Shown here piece after piece: positions 1-12,475 of a stretch of 64,000 nucleotides of DNA; the first letter of the stretch is position 1; each line of letters begins with the position of its first letter. The DNA lies in assembly GCA_026874595.1 (NCBI GenBank), contig CM049310.1, positions 43,835,558 through 43,899,557 of the forward strand, in the 5' to 3' direction. Made by a program: the position numbers and the translations under genes. The DNA comes from Sipunculus nudus. Its lineage: Eukaryota > Annelida > Sipuncula > Golfingiida > Sipunculidae. The notes beneath the pieces were generated by a model. That model was not told where the DNA came from and did no database searches. It worked only from the letters and a program-made list of their open reading frames with translations.

Positions 1-63
1 TGTGACATTTTATCATATACTTAAGGTAAAATAATGAAAACTTATACATTTTCTGTTAACATG

Positions 64-73
64 TTTTTTACAG
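64..73 (+). promoter_or_regulatory. Splice acceptor before the TLR exon
   Basis: A pyrimidine run ending in CAG at 73 is followed by the receptor exon. The upstream bases are AT-rich and non-coding. This fits a TLR gene with an intron in its 5' untranslated region and an undivided coding exon, a common TLR layout. The first exon and promoter lie outside the window. Confidence 0.5.
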
Positions 74-226
74 GCTAACACATGTTAACTCCTTCACGAA
101 TAAAGGACGTTTGTGCCACGGAAAGGAATACCATTACATTTCCCACCTAGAGAAGCCGCAAGAAAATACAAGCGTTCCCCGTGTGCGCTCCCCACTGTTA
201 CCCAACCAAACAGAAGACAATCGAAA

Positions 227-2630
227 ATGAAGAAAAACTTATCAACTATACTTTTGATTATTTTGACATGCATCGAGATGTATTCTGATGGTCATATCTA
301 TAGTTGTCCCCCATGTAACTGTACACGACGAGGTGGATCTGTCAGCGTCGAATGCGGTAACCGAGGATTGACCGAGGTACCGGAACTCTGTCAGGATAAC
401 GTCACGCAATTTGAACTATTGGGAAACCAGATATCCAGGATAAGGAAAAATACTTTTGTTAAGTGTGTAAATTTGATTGAATTGCGCCTAAGTTATTCAC
501 AAATTCAGGTTTTGGAAACGGGAGCATTCGAGGGCTTGTCGCAGTTACAAGTCTTAGGTCTCGACGGTAATGACCTTGGGTCGGATCCAGAACAATTAAA
601 CAAGTCTGACGTCATGGCACCTCTCGTTAACTTAGAGGAGCTGGACATGTCCAACAGTCATGGGTTGGGTGCCAATAGATATCACACTTTGATATTTCTG
701 ATGCGTTCACTTCCAAAAACTAAACTGAGTATGTTGAACCTTGGGAATATTACAACGAGAAAATTTTATGGAAATCAGATCACAAATGATTTCCTAGAAT
801 CGATCAAAACTTTTTCACTGAGGAAACTTTTTCTCTATCTAAATGGCATAGCATAATTTCCACAGCAATATTAGTGCATATACACCAAATTTAGAAGAAC
901 TCGAACTATCTAGGAACTACCTTTCTAAATACTCTTTTTTATGGGGCCTGGAACATCTGATAATTCTCGATATAAGCCATCAAACCTTTCCTTGGAGCAC
1001 TAAAGCAACCGGATACAACGATAAAAAACCTAAGCTCGTGTCTTTACATACCGCGCATTTGTCTGAATCCAACCTGTGCGACGTGGAATATAAAACCCTT
1101 GTAAAGACAGATGCATTTCCTTCTGAATATTCAAGTGGTCAAATTTCTTTGAACAACTATAACAGTTATTATTTTTACTGGCCTTCAAATTTAACTCAAC
1201 TGTTGGCTTACGCAATATACGACTTTTCCTGGGTGGGTCCAGGTGTTACATTATACATATGGAACCATGAAAATATAGGCGACGCTCACATAGGCTTTGG
1301 CAGTAATCGAATACCTGGATTCTTTGGAAGTATTGAAATATGCTATCCTGCAACTGGACTTTAAATCGATTTTTCAAACAATGACTGCTATGAAATCTCG
1401 AAAAATGCTTTTGGTAAAAAATTAGTGTCATCAATTGTTTCATTAAACATTTCTCACAACCGTCTCGGTAAAATATTATCGATGCATGGAGGACCATTTC
1501 CATATTTATATAACCTGAAAACATTGGATCTAAGTTACAACAATGTATATAGTATATCACTAAAAGTTATCAACGCCTCAACTCATCCACATTTAGAGAC
1601 CCTGATATTAGCAAATAACAAGTTGCTTGATATTCCAAATGGTATCGCTAGTTTGATTAATCTGTCCCATCTTGATCTTTCATTCAATAGAATAACTGAT
1701 CTGAACAGCCTTGGTATAGCAAACATGATTAATCTGGTCCACCTTGATGTTTCAATGAACAGAATTTCTTACCTGAATAGACATGTCTTGTCCGAGTTAA
1801 GTGCTACAATTAAAAGAGCAGACGGAGCGGATAAGAGATTTAAACTGGACTTGAGTGGCAACCCGATAGAATGCTCATGTAGCTCGTTATATTTTCTCAG
1901 ATGGATGTATCGATTTCTACATAACCTGGCGAACATTGCAAATATGACATGTAATAATCACCAAGGTCGACATTTACCGTTCTCGCAGCTGCATGTAAAC
2001 ATAATGCCTATTCTTGAACGGCAATGCCTCAGCAAAGAATGGTTATACGTAATTGCTGGTGTTCTGATCAGTGTGTTCATTTGTATGATGGCTTCAGTTA
2101 CAGCGTATCGTCACCGATGGGATATCAAATATTTCTGCCTTCGTCTTAAAATACGACGTGAACTCTATGCCGATTTCTTCGAGGAAAGAGCTTTTCAGTA
2201 CGATGCCTTCGTGGCCTACAGCGAAAGGGATTCCCACTGGGTCACCCAACACCTTATTCCGAAGCTGGAAGAAGAAGAAGAGACCCCGTTCCGTCTTTGT
2301 ATTCATGATAGGGATTTTGAAATCGGATGGCCAATCGAAGAGAATATACTGCGGAGTATATCCACCAGTCGCAAAGCGATTATTGTTCTGTCACAACACT
2401 TTGTTCGTAGTGGATGGTGTAAATTTGAAATGCATATGGCTCGGGTCATCATGCTGGAAAGAGGAGTTGATAAAATGATTGTTATTTTACTTGAGGAGGT
2501 TCCAACTATTGACACGCCGCACACCCTGCTGGCTATTATGAGACGCCACACGTACCTAGTCTGGCCAGGGGAAGGCATGATTGATAATGTGCCTGTATTC
2601 TGGTCACGTCTGAGCTCATCACTCCGCTAA
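227..2630 (+). CDS. Toll-like receptor, frameshifted in the ectodomain
   Basis: Single-pass pattern-recognition receptor that would signal through a cytoplasmic TIR domain to MyD88-type adaptors (family knowledge). I start at the ATG at 227 because it opens a hydrophobic signal peptide (MKKNLSTILLIILTCIEMYS); the frame is open back to 113, but that extension is basic and unlike a signal sequence. An LRR-NT cysteine cluster (CPPCNC...VECGNRGL) follows, then leucine-rich repeats, an LRR-CT (NPIECSCSS...MTCNN), a membrane segment (WLYVIAGVLISVFICMMASV, about 2040-2100) and a TIR domain at about 2190-2610. TIR boxes visible are YDAFVAYSERD, RLCIHDRDFEIGWPIEENI and FW. The reading frame breaks near 850 (frame of 227 to frame of 852), then apparently near 1300-1308 and 1356-1372, where the best LRR coding moves out of frame and back; without that shift a TAA at 1362 stops it. 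The last 401 codons (1425-2630) are intact. It is either a pseudogene or a good gene with assembly errors. About 800 codons is in the normal TLR range. Confidence 0.85.
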
Positions 2631-2822
2631 AACCCAGGATACGGATAACTGAGTGCGCACGGTTTCAGAATTTGCTGTAATATATAGTTTATACGGACTT
2701 GACCCTTCTCATTACATACATAGTATACCCATTTAATTTCACATCTGTGCCTAAGGAAATTGAACAACAAACAGTAATGAGTCAAAGGAACTTTTACGCT
2801 ATCCCGCCAGAGTGTTCAAAAG

Positions 2823-2828
2823 AATAAA
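2823..2828 (+). terminator. Candidate polyadenylation signal (TLR)
   Basis: AATAAA lies about 190 bases after the receptor stop codon. It is the first such hexamer seen downstream and would give a short 3' untranslated region. Confidence 0.4.
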
Positions 2829-3253
2829 CACTGGTCAGAGGTCTAACTCTAAGCAAAGTATTGTTGACATATGTGCAGTTGGCTAGTCTTCTTCGAGAAA
2901 AAATAGGCGCTAGGCAGTGACAAAAATATTTACAAAACAAATTTGGTGAATCAAAACATGTCTTTTTAACTGAGAGACTGCGTGTCACTACGCATGAAGC
3001 ATCAAAAATGTAAAATCAGGGAATCTGCTGTGAAAAGTACGACCTTCGACATAAAATCAAGATCTAAATTAAATATCAGGGAAAATCTGTGGCCTTGAGC
3101 CAATACCGGCCCAAGTTTTAGCTTTGTAAATCAACCATAATGAAGGTCCAACGCAAGCAAATATGGCTAATGAAAGAAAAAAAAAAATTTTGAAATCGAT
3201 GGTTTTTAAATGGGGGGGGGGCTTAATTATATGTAATGAATACATGGGGTTGA

Positions 3254-3255
<2 letters not shown>

Positions 3256-3303
<48 letters not shown>
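3256..3303. repeat. (TA)n microsatellite
   Basis: About 24 uninterrupted AT dinucleotides. Confidence 0.95.
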
Positions 3304-3306
<3 letters not shown>

Positions 3307-4186
3307 CAAATATGATTAGCCCTGACATAAGATAAATGTGTAGCGTTATACTCTTTTGGGGTAATAGTGCCTAAACAACATGGCTGACCTCTCTAGTCCT
3401 GAGTATACTAGTCATCTCAATAATAGTTATATAAACGCCTTCAGAAATATTTCTGCTGAATGCACATTAGATCGTTCGTCTGTGCAGTAAAGATCTCTAC
3501 CAACTAAACTATTCTTTGTGAAGCATATGATTCTTAGATTATCAAGCATTCTTTTCGAATTCCAGGCGGAAGGGGTTGAGCAGCAAAAGGACCCACATAT
3601 CAGTTTCTTGGATTTGAATGGAGGCTTCGAAGCATGTACTATTAAATTATTGATATTGAGGGTGTTAAGAATAAAGTATGCAATTAGATATCCATCAAGA
3701 AGTTTCCCTTCCTTTTCATGTGACCCAACCAGAAAGAAACAGTGGATAGGAATACATCTAGAATAGTGACCCAGTAACCCTTGTGATTTTGATGGATTTC
3801 ATATTTTCCTGGTTTGGTGGGCTGTTTCTTATTTTTGTCCACGGAAACAGGTAAATGAACAAATGTTAGAATAATGATTTTCATTGATCTGTATCAATTT
3901 ATAAGTGTAGAATGAAGAGATTTTAGTCACTTGGTGAATTCAATATACACCACGTTGTGAATATATGATAAAGTATACGGTACAATATGTGAATAATGGA
4001 AATTAACAAAATAAAAAATGATCAGTTTTATATTTGCGACAAGAAACAAAAATGCAACATTAATCCCGATCCAAGGATGATATGTTATTGCCCAGGCACA
4101 ATTTGTCAACTATGTGCCCCATACGTTATATGTTTTAATATGTCTTATGTTTTATGTCTTATGATTGCCACCTTTGTATCTGATTG

Positions 4187-4188
<2 letters not shown>

Positions 4189-4232
<44 letters not shown>
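4189..4232. repeat. (AT)n microsatellite
   Basis: About 22 uninterrupted AT dinucleotides. The tyrosine-isoleucine open frame across it is an artefact of the repeat. Confidence 0.95.
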
Positions 4233-4234
<2 letters not shown>

Positions 4235-6720
4235 AACGACATCTTTTTATTTTATTAAAACAATAGTTGTAAATGTCTTATACATCCAATGTAAATAAAC
4301 TGTTTGAATATACATTATTGTTTCAGTTTTTGTACTGTAAGGTACAAAAAGTAAGTAAGAAAATGTAATGATAAGTGTCTTGATTACCGTATTTGACGTA
4401 ATGAGTGCCCAGGGCGCTCTCAAAGTTAATTTTTTTACAAATATTTTATATATCCCAAGAAAGCTCCCCCTCCCCCCCCCCCCCCCCGGTCTGCTATGTT
4501 CCAGTAATGTCACGTCTTACGAGGATCCCCAGGTTTTGACACTTTCGTTTGACATCACAGCACGTTCGCGATATATTTAGTGTTTTCATCTTAACGCCAA
4601 CATATTACATAAGAACGGACCTGAATATCAAATACACGGTTATACACCTACTGTTAATATAAACAAGCCGACACATACTGGTAGCAGATGCCATCTGCCG
4701 CTTATCACAGGATTAAAGATCCCGAAATTGAAGCCCAAAACCTAAACAAGCCGTCCTATTTTATCATAATTATTATTATGATATCCCCTGAACCAAATTT
4801 ATGTGTGTAACTATCTCTTACAAGTCGCAAATGCCGGTCGACGAACTCGCAAAGAGCAAATTAGCAGGTAACTATAACTTTAAATAATATGAACCATGCA
4901 GTCGAGTTGCCAGTAGGGGGTACCTATGAATTGTCTATAGTACAAGGTTTTTTGATGGATTGTGATGGTAGGGTTCCACTGATATTTTAGAGGTGGGTTG
5001 TCCTGACGACGACCTTGGGCTATTTTTGTAATATGTAAAGAAGGGGGGCCATTGACAAAAATTCTACTTTCGTCAATATCTCAAGAACTATCAATGCTAA
5101 TTGGTCAAACATTGTGTCTAGACAAGGTTTTCATGGTCAATGGTTCAAATGAAACCATAATAGCAACGGTTTAGTCCGTATTTTAAAATGCAAACTAGGG
5201 CCGCCATTGATTAAAATTCTACTTTCTTCAATAAAGCAAGAACTAAATTATAATATTTGGTTACGTATGTTTTTTAACTTGCGTGGTGATTTCCACCGAA
5301 AACAGCCGAATTGCTTTCGGCAAAAACATGAATGCAAGCGTCGTCGCCTCCAGCGCAGAATTAAGGACTTTTGTGCATATGAATTACATCTGCTGTCAGT
5401 GACGGATTTAAGCAGGTTTGGCCTGACATTTGACCCAGTCACTGACCCATGTGCATGGTCAGTAAATGTTAAAGGCATGTAACTCTCGATCCGTTGGCAC
5501 TCAATTCATATGTCAGCATGCAATCATGCAAAGTCGTTCAGGTAATCCTTTTCATTATGTTAAAATGACCACAACAGGTGTCGCTGCAATATCACCTTGT
5601 ATAAATATCTTCAGCAATTTTGGGATCAGCTGTATCACTTAAACTATCCAAGGAAGCACGTGCGTAAGTTTCTGTTTACATTTTCAATTCCGCGTCACGG
5701 ATATTACACCGCAAAATAGATCCACAGATTTATCAATATATAAAGAAGTTTCACGGACAAATACCTTCTGTTATATTTGGCATCGATGTTGTTGATGCAT
5801 ACTCTGTATTTGCACCATTTACATTTTTTTTAATTTACACTCCTCTGGTTTTTGGCGTAAAAGCCTGCTTTGTGAATGAAAGTGGCAAGGTTTATCCTTG
5901 ATATTCATAGATAGACCGTCTGTGTGGAGACTGTGACAACATATAATCAACAAGGACATATCCGGCGATAATCATGCAGGGAGAAACAGGGCTCCACCAC
6001 GCAGGCCTTCCGTCAAGATTTCATCAACTGAACTGTTTCTGTACTTTGAGTGGTTTTAGACTAAAAATAAAACATTTCTTATACAAAACATATTATTCCT
6101 TACTTTGAGTGGTTTCCCGCCTTAAACACAACATTAAGTCTATATTTCATAAATACTATTAATAAAACTGCAGGGGCCTTTTATTTTACATTTTTAATTG
6201 CCTTGTATGCAATGACCAACCCGCGGATCGCGCCTTTGCTAAGTTTGCAACCTATTCTAAAATTCTATATTCACTCATCTGCACAAGTAAACGTATTGAA
6301 TAAAAACCATGTCGTCCATATATGGCAGATACAATCATCTATGAAATATTGAATAAACTATAGTATCATTGAAAAACAATCAAATCCCTTAAACCTAGTT
6401 GTTTTATATCTATCTTGATTAAAACATGGCTAAAAACATACAAGTGATGGGCATATTGCCCCAATTCATATATATTAAAACAGAGCCAGGCATTTAGTCA
6501 CAATTTATAATACAAAAAATGACAAAACAGACGCTTGTCAACCATTGACTTCCGTCATATCTCTTAAATATCCATTGTGCATAAACCCTGAATTAAAAAA
6601 AAACTTCTGACTTTTTGATTGCTTTTGGTGGAGTTAACCGCCTCCATTTTTAATGCTTGTTTAACTAAATACCATGTACATATGCAGAATTCCTGAATGT
6701 GTAACAGGAGCTTGCATGTT

Positions 6721-6980
6721 ATGATCCTGGCGCCAACCAGACTCAAGTGTACCACATCTGCGGGACCTAGGTGTCTGTTATTCCCATTGCTCGGTCATTA
6801 AACCGAGGAACCCCCGAATGGAGCAGCCAGGGAAACGCGACTGTTGGGCAGTGTCCCATTTGAGGCGACCGTGAAAAATCTCATCGCCTCGGCCACGATT
6901 CGAACTCACAAAATCCCGGTGCTCTATTCCTTGACAACGGAAGACGGTACAATCTTCTATTTGCGCTTTTCTAAGTAAGG
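6721..6980 (-). mobile_element. Probable tRNA-derived SINE, degenerate
   Basis: On the - strand an RNA polymerase III B-box-like stretch (GAGTTCGAATC, complement of 6897-6907) sits in the tRNA-like context GAGCACCGGGATTTTGTGAGTTCGAATC. A GC-rich body (GGCCGAGGCGATGAGATTTTTCACGG...) follows and runs down to about 6721. Base composition is clearly higher in GC than the flanks. The A box is poorly preserved and I see no clean poly-A or target duplication, so the ends are approximate. It could instead be a decayed tRNA pseudogene fused to other repeat sequence. Confidence 0.45.
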
Positions 6981-7026
6981 CCACAAGAAATGTTCTTACG
7001 ATTTCGTGGTTCATATTTGTGTGTGT

Positions 7027-7041
7027 GGGGGGGGGGGGGGG
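7027..7041. repeat. Poly-G tract
   Basis: Fifteen G in a row after a short GT run. Similar tracts occur at 10402-10418 and 14899-14920. Confidence 0.9.
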
Positions 7042-7062
7042 TTGCTTATATTGCTCTTGCAC

Positions 7063-8089
7063 ACATTAAAAAAAAATCAATCGGTGAAGGTATAGCAAAT
7101 GGATTGTGTTGATCATATGAACCATTTCAAGAACTGGAGCAATATTGTGAATTGACCCTTGCGAGCTGGTAATTTCCAACATTTTTTACAGATAAATAAA
7201 AAAAAGTCGTCTGCTCGCACCACTTTTTTTCTACGAAAAACAGTTAATATATTTGGTGTGGCATAAGAACAAATTGTGTCACCAGATCGATTTTTGGGCG
7301 TGTCCTAAACATCGGGGTAACATGATTCCATTGGTACTTTTGACTCTGTTTCAAATGGGGTGATCACTTAAAATGTGATCAGTGGTCTGTGACTTGTGAA
7401 CACGGGACATGAAATACAGTTTTGAATGCTGTACGGCATTATAGCTCGAAACAGCCAGAAGGTGAGTAAAACCAAAATAATATAATCTCTCCTTAATTTC
7501 ATACCTGCACTGGAACCAGTTGGCTTTTTTAGTTGACTTAGATTGTCAAGGTTCTTTCCTGGGGAGGGATGCATGGCAGTTTTGTGACAAAAAAACAATG
7601 ATTTTCTTCCGTGTGCGGCATAAAAAAAAGTATCTGTAGTTTTTTAGCTCCCTTTTTGGCTACTGAGGGGGAGTCCATCTGTTGTCCGTGGTTTAATATG
7701 TTATATTCAAAATGGCTGGATAGATTCTTTAAAAAAGTGGTACGATTTTTTAATATGTGAGACAACAGTATTAAGATCAAATATGAATGCCTGGCGCATA
7801 AAACTGGTGATTAATAATGTAACAGGTTCCCTTCTATCTTATGTGATACATATATTGCTGGTACTTGCCTTATTTTTCTCTACGCTCGCCCTATTAAGAC
7901 CATTATTGAACCATAATGTCGCACTTGTTGTTACATCGCAACAAAAAATTGTTTATATTTGTAAACTGGGCAAAGCATGTAGCAAACCAAAACTGATTTC
8001 CCCATCCCAACGTTTTGGTAATATTATGTGGGTTTTTCCGTGGGGATCACAATTCGTCGCCCGTCCCTCCATCCATTAAGAGCACTTTA
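7063..8089. other. Intergenic, no supported gene
   Basis: AT-rich sequence. The stretch at about 7640-7780 (TTTTTAGCTCCCTTTTTGGC followed by GAGGGGGAGTCCATCTGTTG) resembles the edge of a decayed interspersed repeat. Open frames on both strands are short and show no domain. Confidence 0.5.
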
Positions 8090-8093
8090 TTAA

Positions 8094-9544
8094 AGCAGGG
8101 GTTCACGGGGCACGCGGACGATTTGCGAAGAATGCGAATTTCTAAAAAAAAAAAGGCAAAGTCAAACATTCGGAGAAGTTTTTCTCCAAATGCGTTGCGA
8201 CAATCGAGCCGTAAACCATTCTTGCGCAGTGTTTGCGAAATTCTCACAACATCTGTGCGAATGTCAACTGTAACGCCAGTCCACAAACACGAAGAGCACG
8301 CGACTAAAAGACGAACAAGACGAATGTCATACGAATCTCGGGCAACATTCGTGCGGACATTTCGCGACACATGCAAACTTGCGCATATTTCGCGAATAAC
8401 GAACGTCTTGCGACATTCATCCGACATTTGAACATATATGTTGCGCAATTATCTTACGACTTTCGATCCGACCGACACCTAGGAAGTATATAAATGCCAT
8501 GAAATGCATTTCCAGCATCAGTTCTTGTCCAGAGGTCAGTGATGACCAGAAGATTCATAGACCTGCAAGAGGAGGCTTTTAATACTGAGTAGGAAGCGAA
8601 TATTTCTGGAGGTTATCCTGCACGGTTTTTTTTTTTTTTTTTTTATTGACAAAAACAAAAACATACAAACAAAACTAGCACCAAAGTGTGCAGTTCACAT
8701 AACAAAAATAAAAAAAAAAACTCAGACATCACATATATTACAATACATTGATTATACATAAACAAACAATAATATTGTAATAATCTTATGACAGATATCC
8801 ATGTGGATTGATAACATCTTCCTCTACTTCCCTTTCATTATTTTCTATTAAATCCCAAATCAAACGCAATTTATTGTTTCTATTAGTGGTCAGAGGACAT
8901 TCTATCTTTTGCTGATAATTCATATGATTTTTAAATTGATCAATATTTAACTTATTTGCTTTTTCTGTCTTGTAAATGTAATATTTTCCATGTAAAAGGA
9001 TTTTGTTTTCTTTCTTACTTTCCTTATGTGGTATACCTAAGGCTACATTTTTTTCAGTAATTATCTCTGCAGCAATATTATAATAAATTCTTATTTCATT
9101 CAAAAATCTCTGTCCTGCACGGTTATCTTGCGACCGACCGACTAAAAAAGTACGTGAACAGTCGGTGAAAAGGTCGAGAAATGATCGGATACACTCGGCT
9201 GCTTTTGCGAGACATTCTCCAAACTGTTGGAATCTGTTTACGATTTTGCGAACATAACTAACGTGAGAAGATCGTGCGCATATGACGAAGTTTTTAAGAG
9301 ATTTTCGAGCAGAAACCACGAACAAATCACGACCCGGGATGCTGGAAACATTTGCAAGAAATTGCAAACTTTTTTTTTAATTCTCGCCGAACTAAATGCG
9401 ACTCCCGCGAACAACTGACGACGCATCCTAATCCCGCGCATGTTTGGCGAACCTTTGGAGCCTAAAATACGAATGTTGGACTTTGCCATTTTTACGACAT
9501 TCATATCCTTTGCAAATCGTTCATGTGCCCCGTGAAAATCACCC
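8094..9544. mobile_element. Non-autonomous TIR DNA transposon, interrupted
   Basis: The two ends are inverted copies. The left end reads TTCACGGGGCAC then GACGATTTGCGAAGAATGCGAAT, and the complement of the right end reads TTCACGGGGCAC then AACGATTTGCAAAGGATATGAAT, with similarity continuing through GGCAAAGTCAAACATTCG. Candidate TTAA duplications flank it (8090-8093 and 9545-9548), but the outermost bases do not pair perfectly, so superfamily assignment is open; piggyBac-like and Harbinger-like are both possible. The arms are rich in CGAA/TTCG words. A TATA-like word (TATATAAATG, about 8487) precedes a 16-codon open frame at about 8541. No transposase is recognisable. Removing the nested LINE leaves an element of just under 1 kb. 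Confidence 0.6.
8628..9112 (-). mobile_element. 5'-truncated LINE insertion inside the DNA transposon
   Basis: Identical 12-bp duplications, TCCTGCACGGTT, flank this segment at 8616-8627 and 9113-9124. A poly-T at 8626-8644 marks the 3' poly-A of a - strand insertion. This is the signature of target-primed reverse transcription. The - strand codes for a tail (about 9112 down to 8786) with KILLHGKYYIYKTEKANKLN, which resembles the C-terminal tail seen in many non-LTR retrotransposon polyproteins. Only the last ~110 codons and the 3' untranslated region are present. Confidence 0.7.
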
Positions 9545-9548
9545 TTAA

Positions 9549-12475
9549 GCACACATAAGATGGTGGCCGTCTTGGCTTTGTTGTGGGTAAGATCGCTGAT
9601 CTTAACCTTTTTTTCTGATTTCTTGTATGAGTGGGTGAGTAAGGCGGGCATCCCCCCCCCCCTTTAGACTGTTACGTTATAGCTAGGCCGCCTTTTAATT
9701 CACCAGTGGTCAGGGAGAGCTTGTCTACATCTTCATTATTGTTTTAACAACAAAAAGTCTTCAAATATTTTCAATGATTTCAACTTAAGTGGAAGGAAGA
9801 TAAGTCATTTCCAGGTTTCCGTGTTTGATGTTACCTATATTTTCAAAGAATTTCGCGGAAATTATGGTACATAGAACATTTATTGGCTCGGGCGGGGAAT
9901 AAATTGTTTCAAGTATCTAAATTTAAATAAAGCGATTTAAGTAAAATACGAAGCATAAACTAGATAAAGTAAAATGAGACGCATAAATACACGAGGTTAT
10001 TTAACAGAGCTAGCTTGAAACTGGCAAACGCTTAAAATAAACTTCTGCGCAACACCATTGAATGGATCAATCGATTTTATTTTCAGTTGTGATATGAAAC
10101 TAAAGTTTGCTATGAACAGATAATCTACCCTCGAAACAGACTTTATGGAAGTAGCGTTTAAACAGTCAAATTCAAACAAACCATGTATACTCTCATTCCA
10201 TAATGTTAGAACAAGATTGTAAATAAAATTCCCAAACATCTATGGCAAGCATGAGGAATGTCGTTATATATTATTGGCAGTGTGTATGTCCTGCTTTAAT
10301 ATAACTGTTCGGAGTATGATGTTATTCTTTGTCATTGGAGTCCTTTATAGCATTTATTGAACATTGCAAATCCACCAAACAGAAAATGATTTTAAAATAT
10401 GTGGGGGTGGGGGGGGGGGCGTACATGATAAAATAACTGTATTCATTTCAAATGGTTGCAAAAGTTAACTTGTTGGTATCAAATTAAAGCTTAGGTTCTA
10501 CTTGACAATTTTAATCCCAGCTGACAACAATCAGCCCAATGGGGGCGCTTGGGGTCTTGGTAAACTTGAACCCTCTCTGATGACTAAAATGAAAAGACTG
10601 GACGTAAATCATATGAATTGAAGCCTCACTTTGATTTCATTTGGTCATACTCGATTTCGTATAATAGACCGGGTGGAGATTGGTCAGTCCACAGCCACTT
10701 GGTGGCGCTCTTGCCGTAAGTAGAGTAGAAAAATGAGAAAAAAAGACCTAATCTGTTGGACAAACATCTTTCCTAGTATGTGATATATCTAAAAGTTCAT
10801 AATCATTAATTTAATTCATAATCCATCTAAAACTCCCACTTTATGGGCATTTTTCAAGACGTTCACGTGATTGATTATTATTGTATAATTTTCTTTAATT
10901 ATTTTATTTATAAATATTCGGAGAAACATTATTATAACGATGATGTTGGTAGCCCCTTTCGTATAACATGTTTACAAGTTTGCTTAAGCGTATTTATGTA
11001 CCCTTTTTTTTAATTTGTTCGGGAAATAAATAAAAAAGATCAATTTTAACAATGTAATTTTGGAGGAAGCTGATCAAATGCTTTTGTTCAAGCTAACTGC
11101 ATCCAAGGTTTGACTTTTAACCAAGACAGCCCAAGGTAGTATTGCAGAGTGAAACTGTGTTATAGGTTCTGCATATAGGAATCTGTCCCATACTGACAGG
11201 GTGCAAGACACAAAAACAGCCGAGAATATAGGGTACAGGAGACAATTTTTAACTGTTTGTGAGTCTTTTTAGCATTTAAAAACAAAGAAGAAAGTGAGTA
11301 AAAAGGATTGAAAGAAGTAACACATTTAAACAAAATATTCAGTAATAACAAGAAGTATAGGCTTCCTGTGATGGTATTTTTTCTCATTTTTTTCAGGTTT
11401 TTACATCCATTAATTCCCACGCCACATGCATCTCCGCATCACATTCCCTTCAATTCATGGTTTTATATGCATAAAATGGCCAAGAACAGCCTCTGCTTCC
11501 TGAGTTTTTCTTCTATACGCTTGATACGTCCATGAGGCATTTGTTAGTGATAATGATGTCCCGGATTTGAATGAAGAGGAAATACTAACCCTTCATGCCC
11601 ATGGATGTTTATTTATACTAAAGGAATAATAACTCCGATAATTTCATTTTACATTTAGATATACATGTAAATGTAAATACACGAAAGGACCTCAAACAAA
11701 CCTGAGAACACATGAACAAATCTATCTGGTAGATTGTCTGAATTTAGACCACCATTCATTTTCAGATGTTTTCCCCTGTTGCTCCCTAATTTACCCAGTG
11801 AGCAATTTTACCAAGTAATTTTTTATTCTTTCAACTATAAGTAAATTTAAATTATGAAATGAAACGATATATAATACATAAATCAGAATTCACAGTATCC
11901 AAAAAGCATTACATTGAGAAACTGCTTTCCACTTTTAACTATATTAAAATGTTTAAAGCCAAAACACCTTATATAGGACGTTATTGTCTATCAAGGCCTT
12001 AATTTTTGTCTGACAACTTCTAAAACAAACTAACATGGGCCTTAAAGAGGGCACTTATTATGATGGGACAAAATACCTCCGCTTTCACTTTTCCTTCATA
12101 CTCCTTGCTGATTTCTTTAAATTATGTGAACGTATGTGAGAATTGACATAAAATTATGACTGAAGATATTAAAACAAAGTACCATAATTAAAGTTTGTAA
12201 AGTTTTGTGATGGCTAAAATTTAAATCAAGAAATCAATTTTTAAATCTACTTTCATATAAGCAAAACATATATATAGCTCTGTGTGTGAACAAATAAAAT
12301 TATGATATTTTGAGAGGGGGTCTTTAGTTCCTCTCTATCGTGGAAAAAACTTTGCCTGAAGGGAACTCTTTGACCGGGGATCTTAATATCCGGGAATCTG
12401 TGCACTTTTATGTTTGTACTTCATGGGGTTACATCTTCTTAACATACGAGGCCCATGACTATTATAATGTAAATC
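9549..12475. other. Intergenic, no supported gene
   Basis: AT-rich DNA with scattered stop codons in all frames. A run of C ends near 9662 and a G-rich run is at 10402-10418. The segment at about 10500-10740 is richer in GC (GGGGGCGCTTGGGG, GCCACTTGGTGGCGCTC) and may be a decayed repeat. I see no splice-supported exon. Confidence 0.5.

Larger units (their letters stand above)
2830..6720. other. Intergenic, no supported gene
   Basis: AT-rich sequence with only short unsupported open frames. It contains two long TA tracts (listed separately), a 16-C run at 4472-4487 and a degenerate local duplication: the phrase 'ccattgacaaaaattctacttt' region at about 5048-5100 recurs at about 5202-5255. A less AT-rich patch at 5330-5480 has open frames on both strands but no recognisable domain or splice context. 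Confidence 0.6.

Noticed and set aside
113-226. Upstream extension of the TLR reading frame to 113
   Set aside because: The extension is basic, lies directly after a splice acceptor and would place the signal peptide internally. The ATG at 227 fits better.
1030-1560. Antisense frames over the TLR ectodomain
   Set aside because: They are shadows of the leucine-rich-repeat coding sequence.
3518-3766. Open frame of 82 codons after the TLR gene
   Set aside because: No domain, no splice sites and no composition change relative to its surroundings.
5207-5482. Open frames on both strands in a less AT-rich patch
   Set aside because: The two strands are equally open and no recognisable motif is present. 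It probably lies in a decayed repeat.
8015-8448. Overlapping 130-residue open frames on both strands
   Set aside because: They lie in the inverted-repeat arm of a DNA transposon whose CGAA/TTCG words avoid stops on both strands. No domain was recognised.
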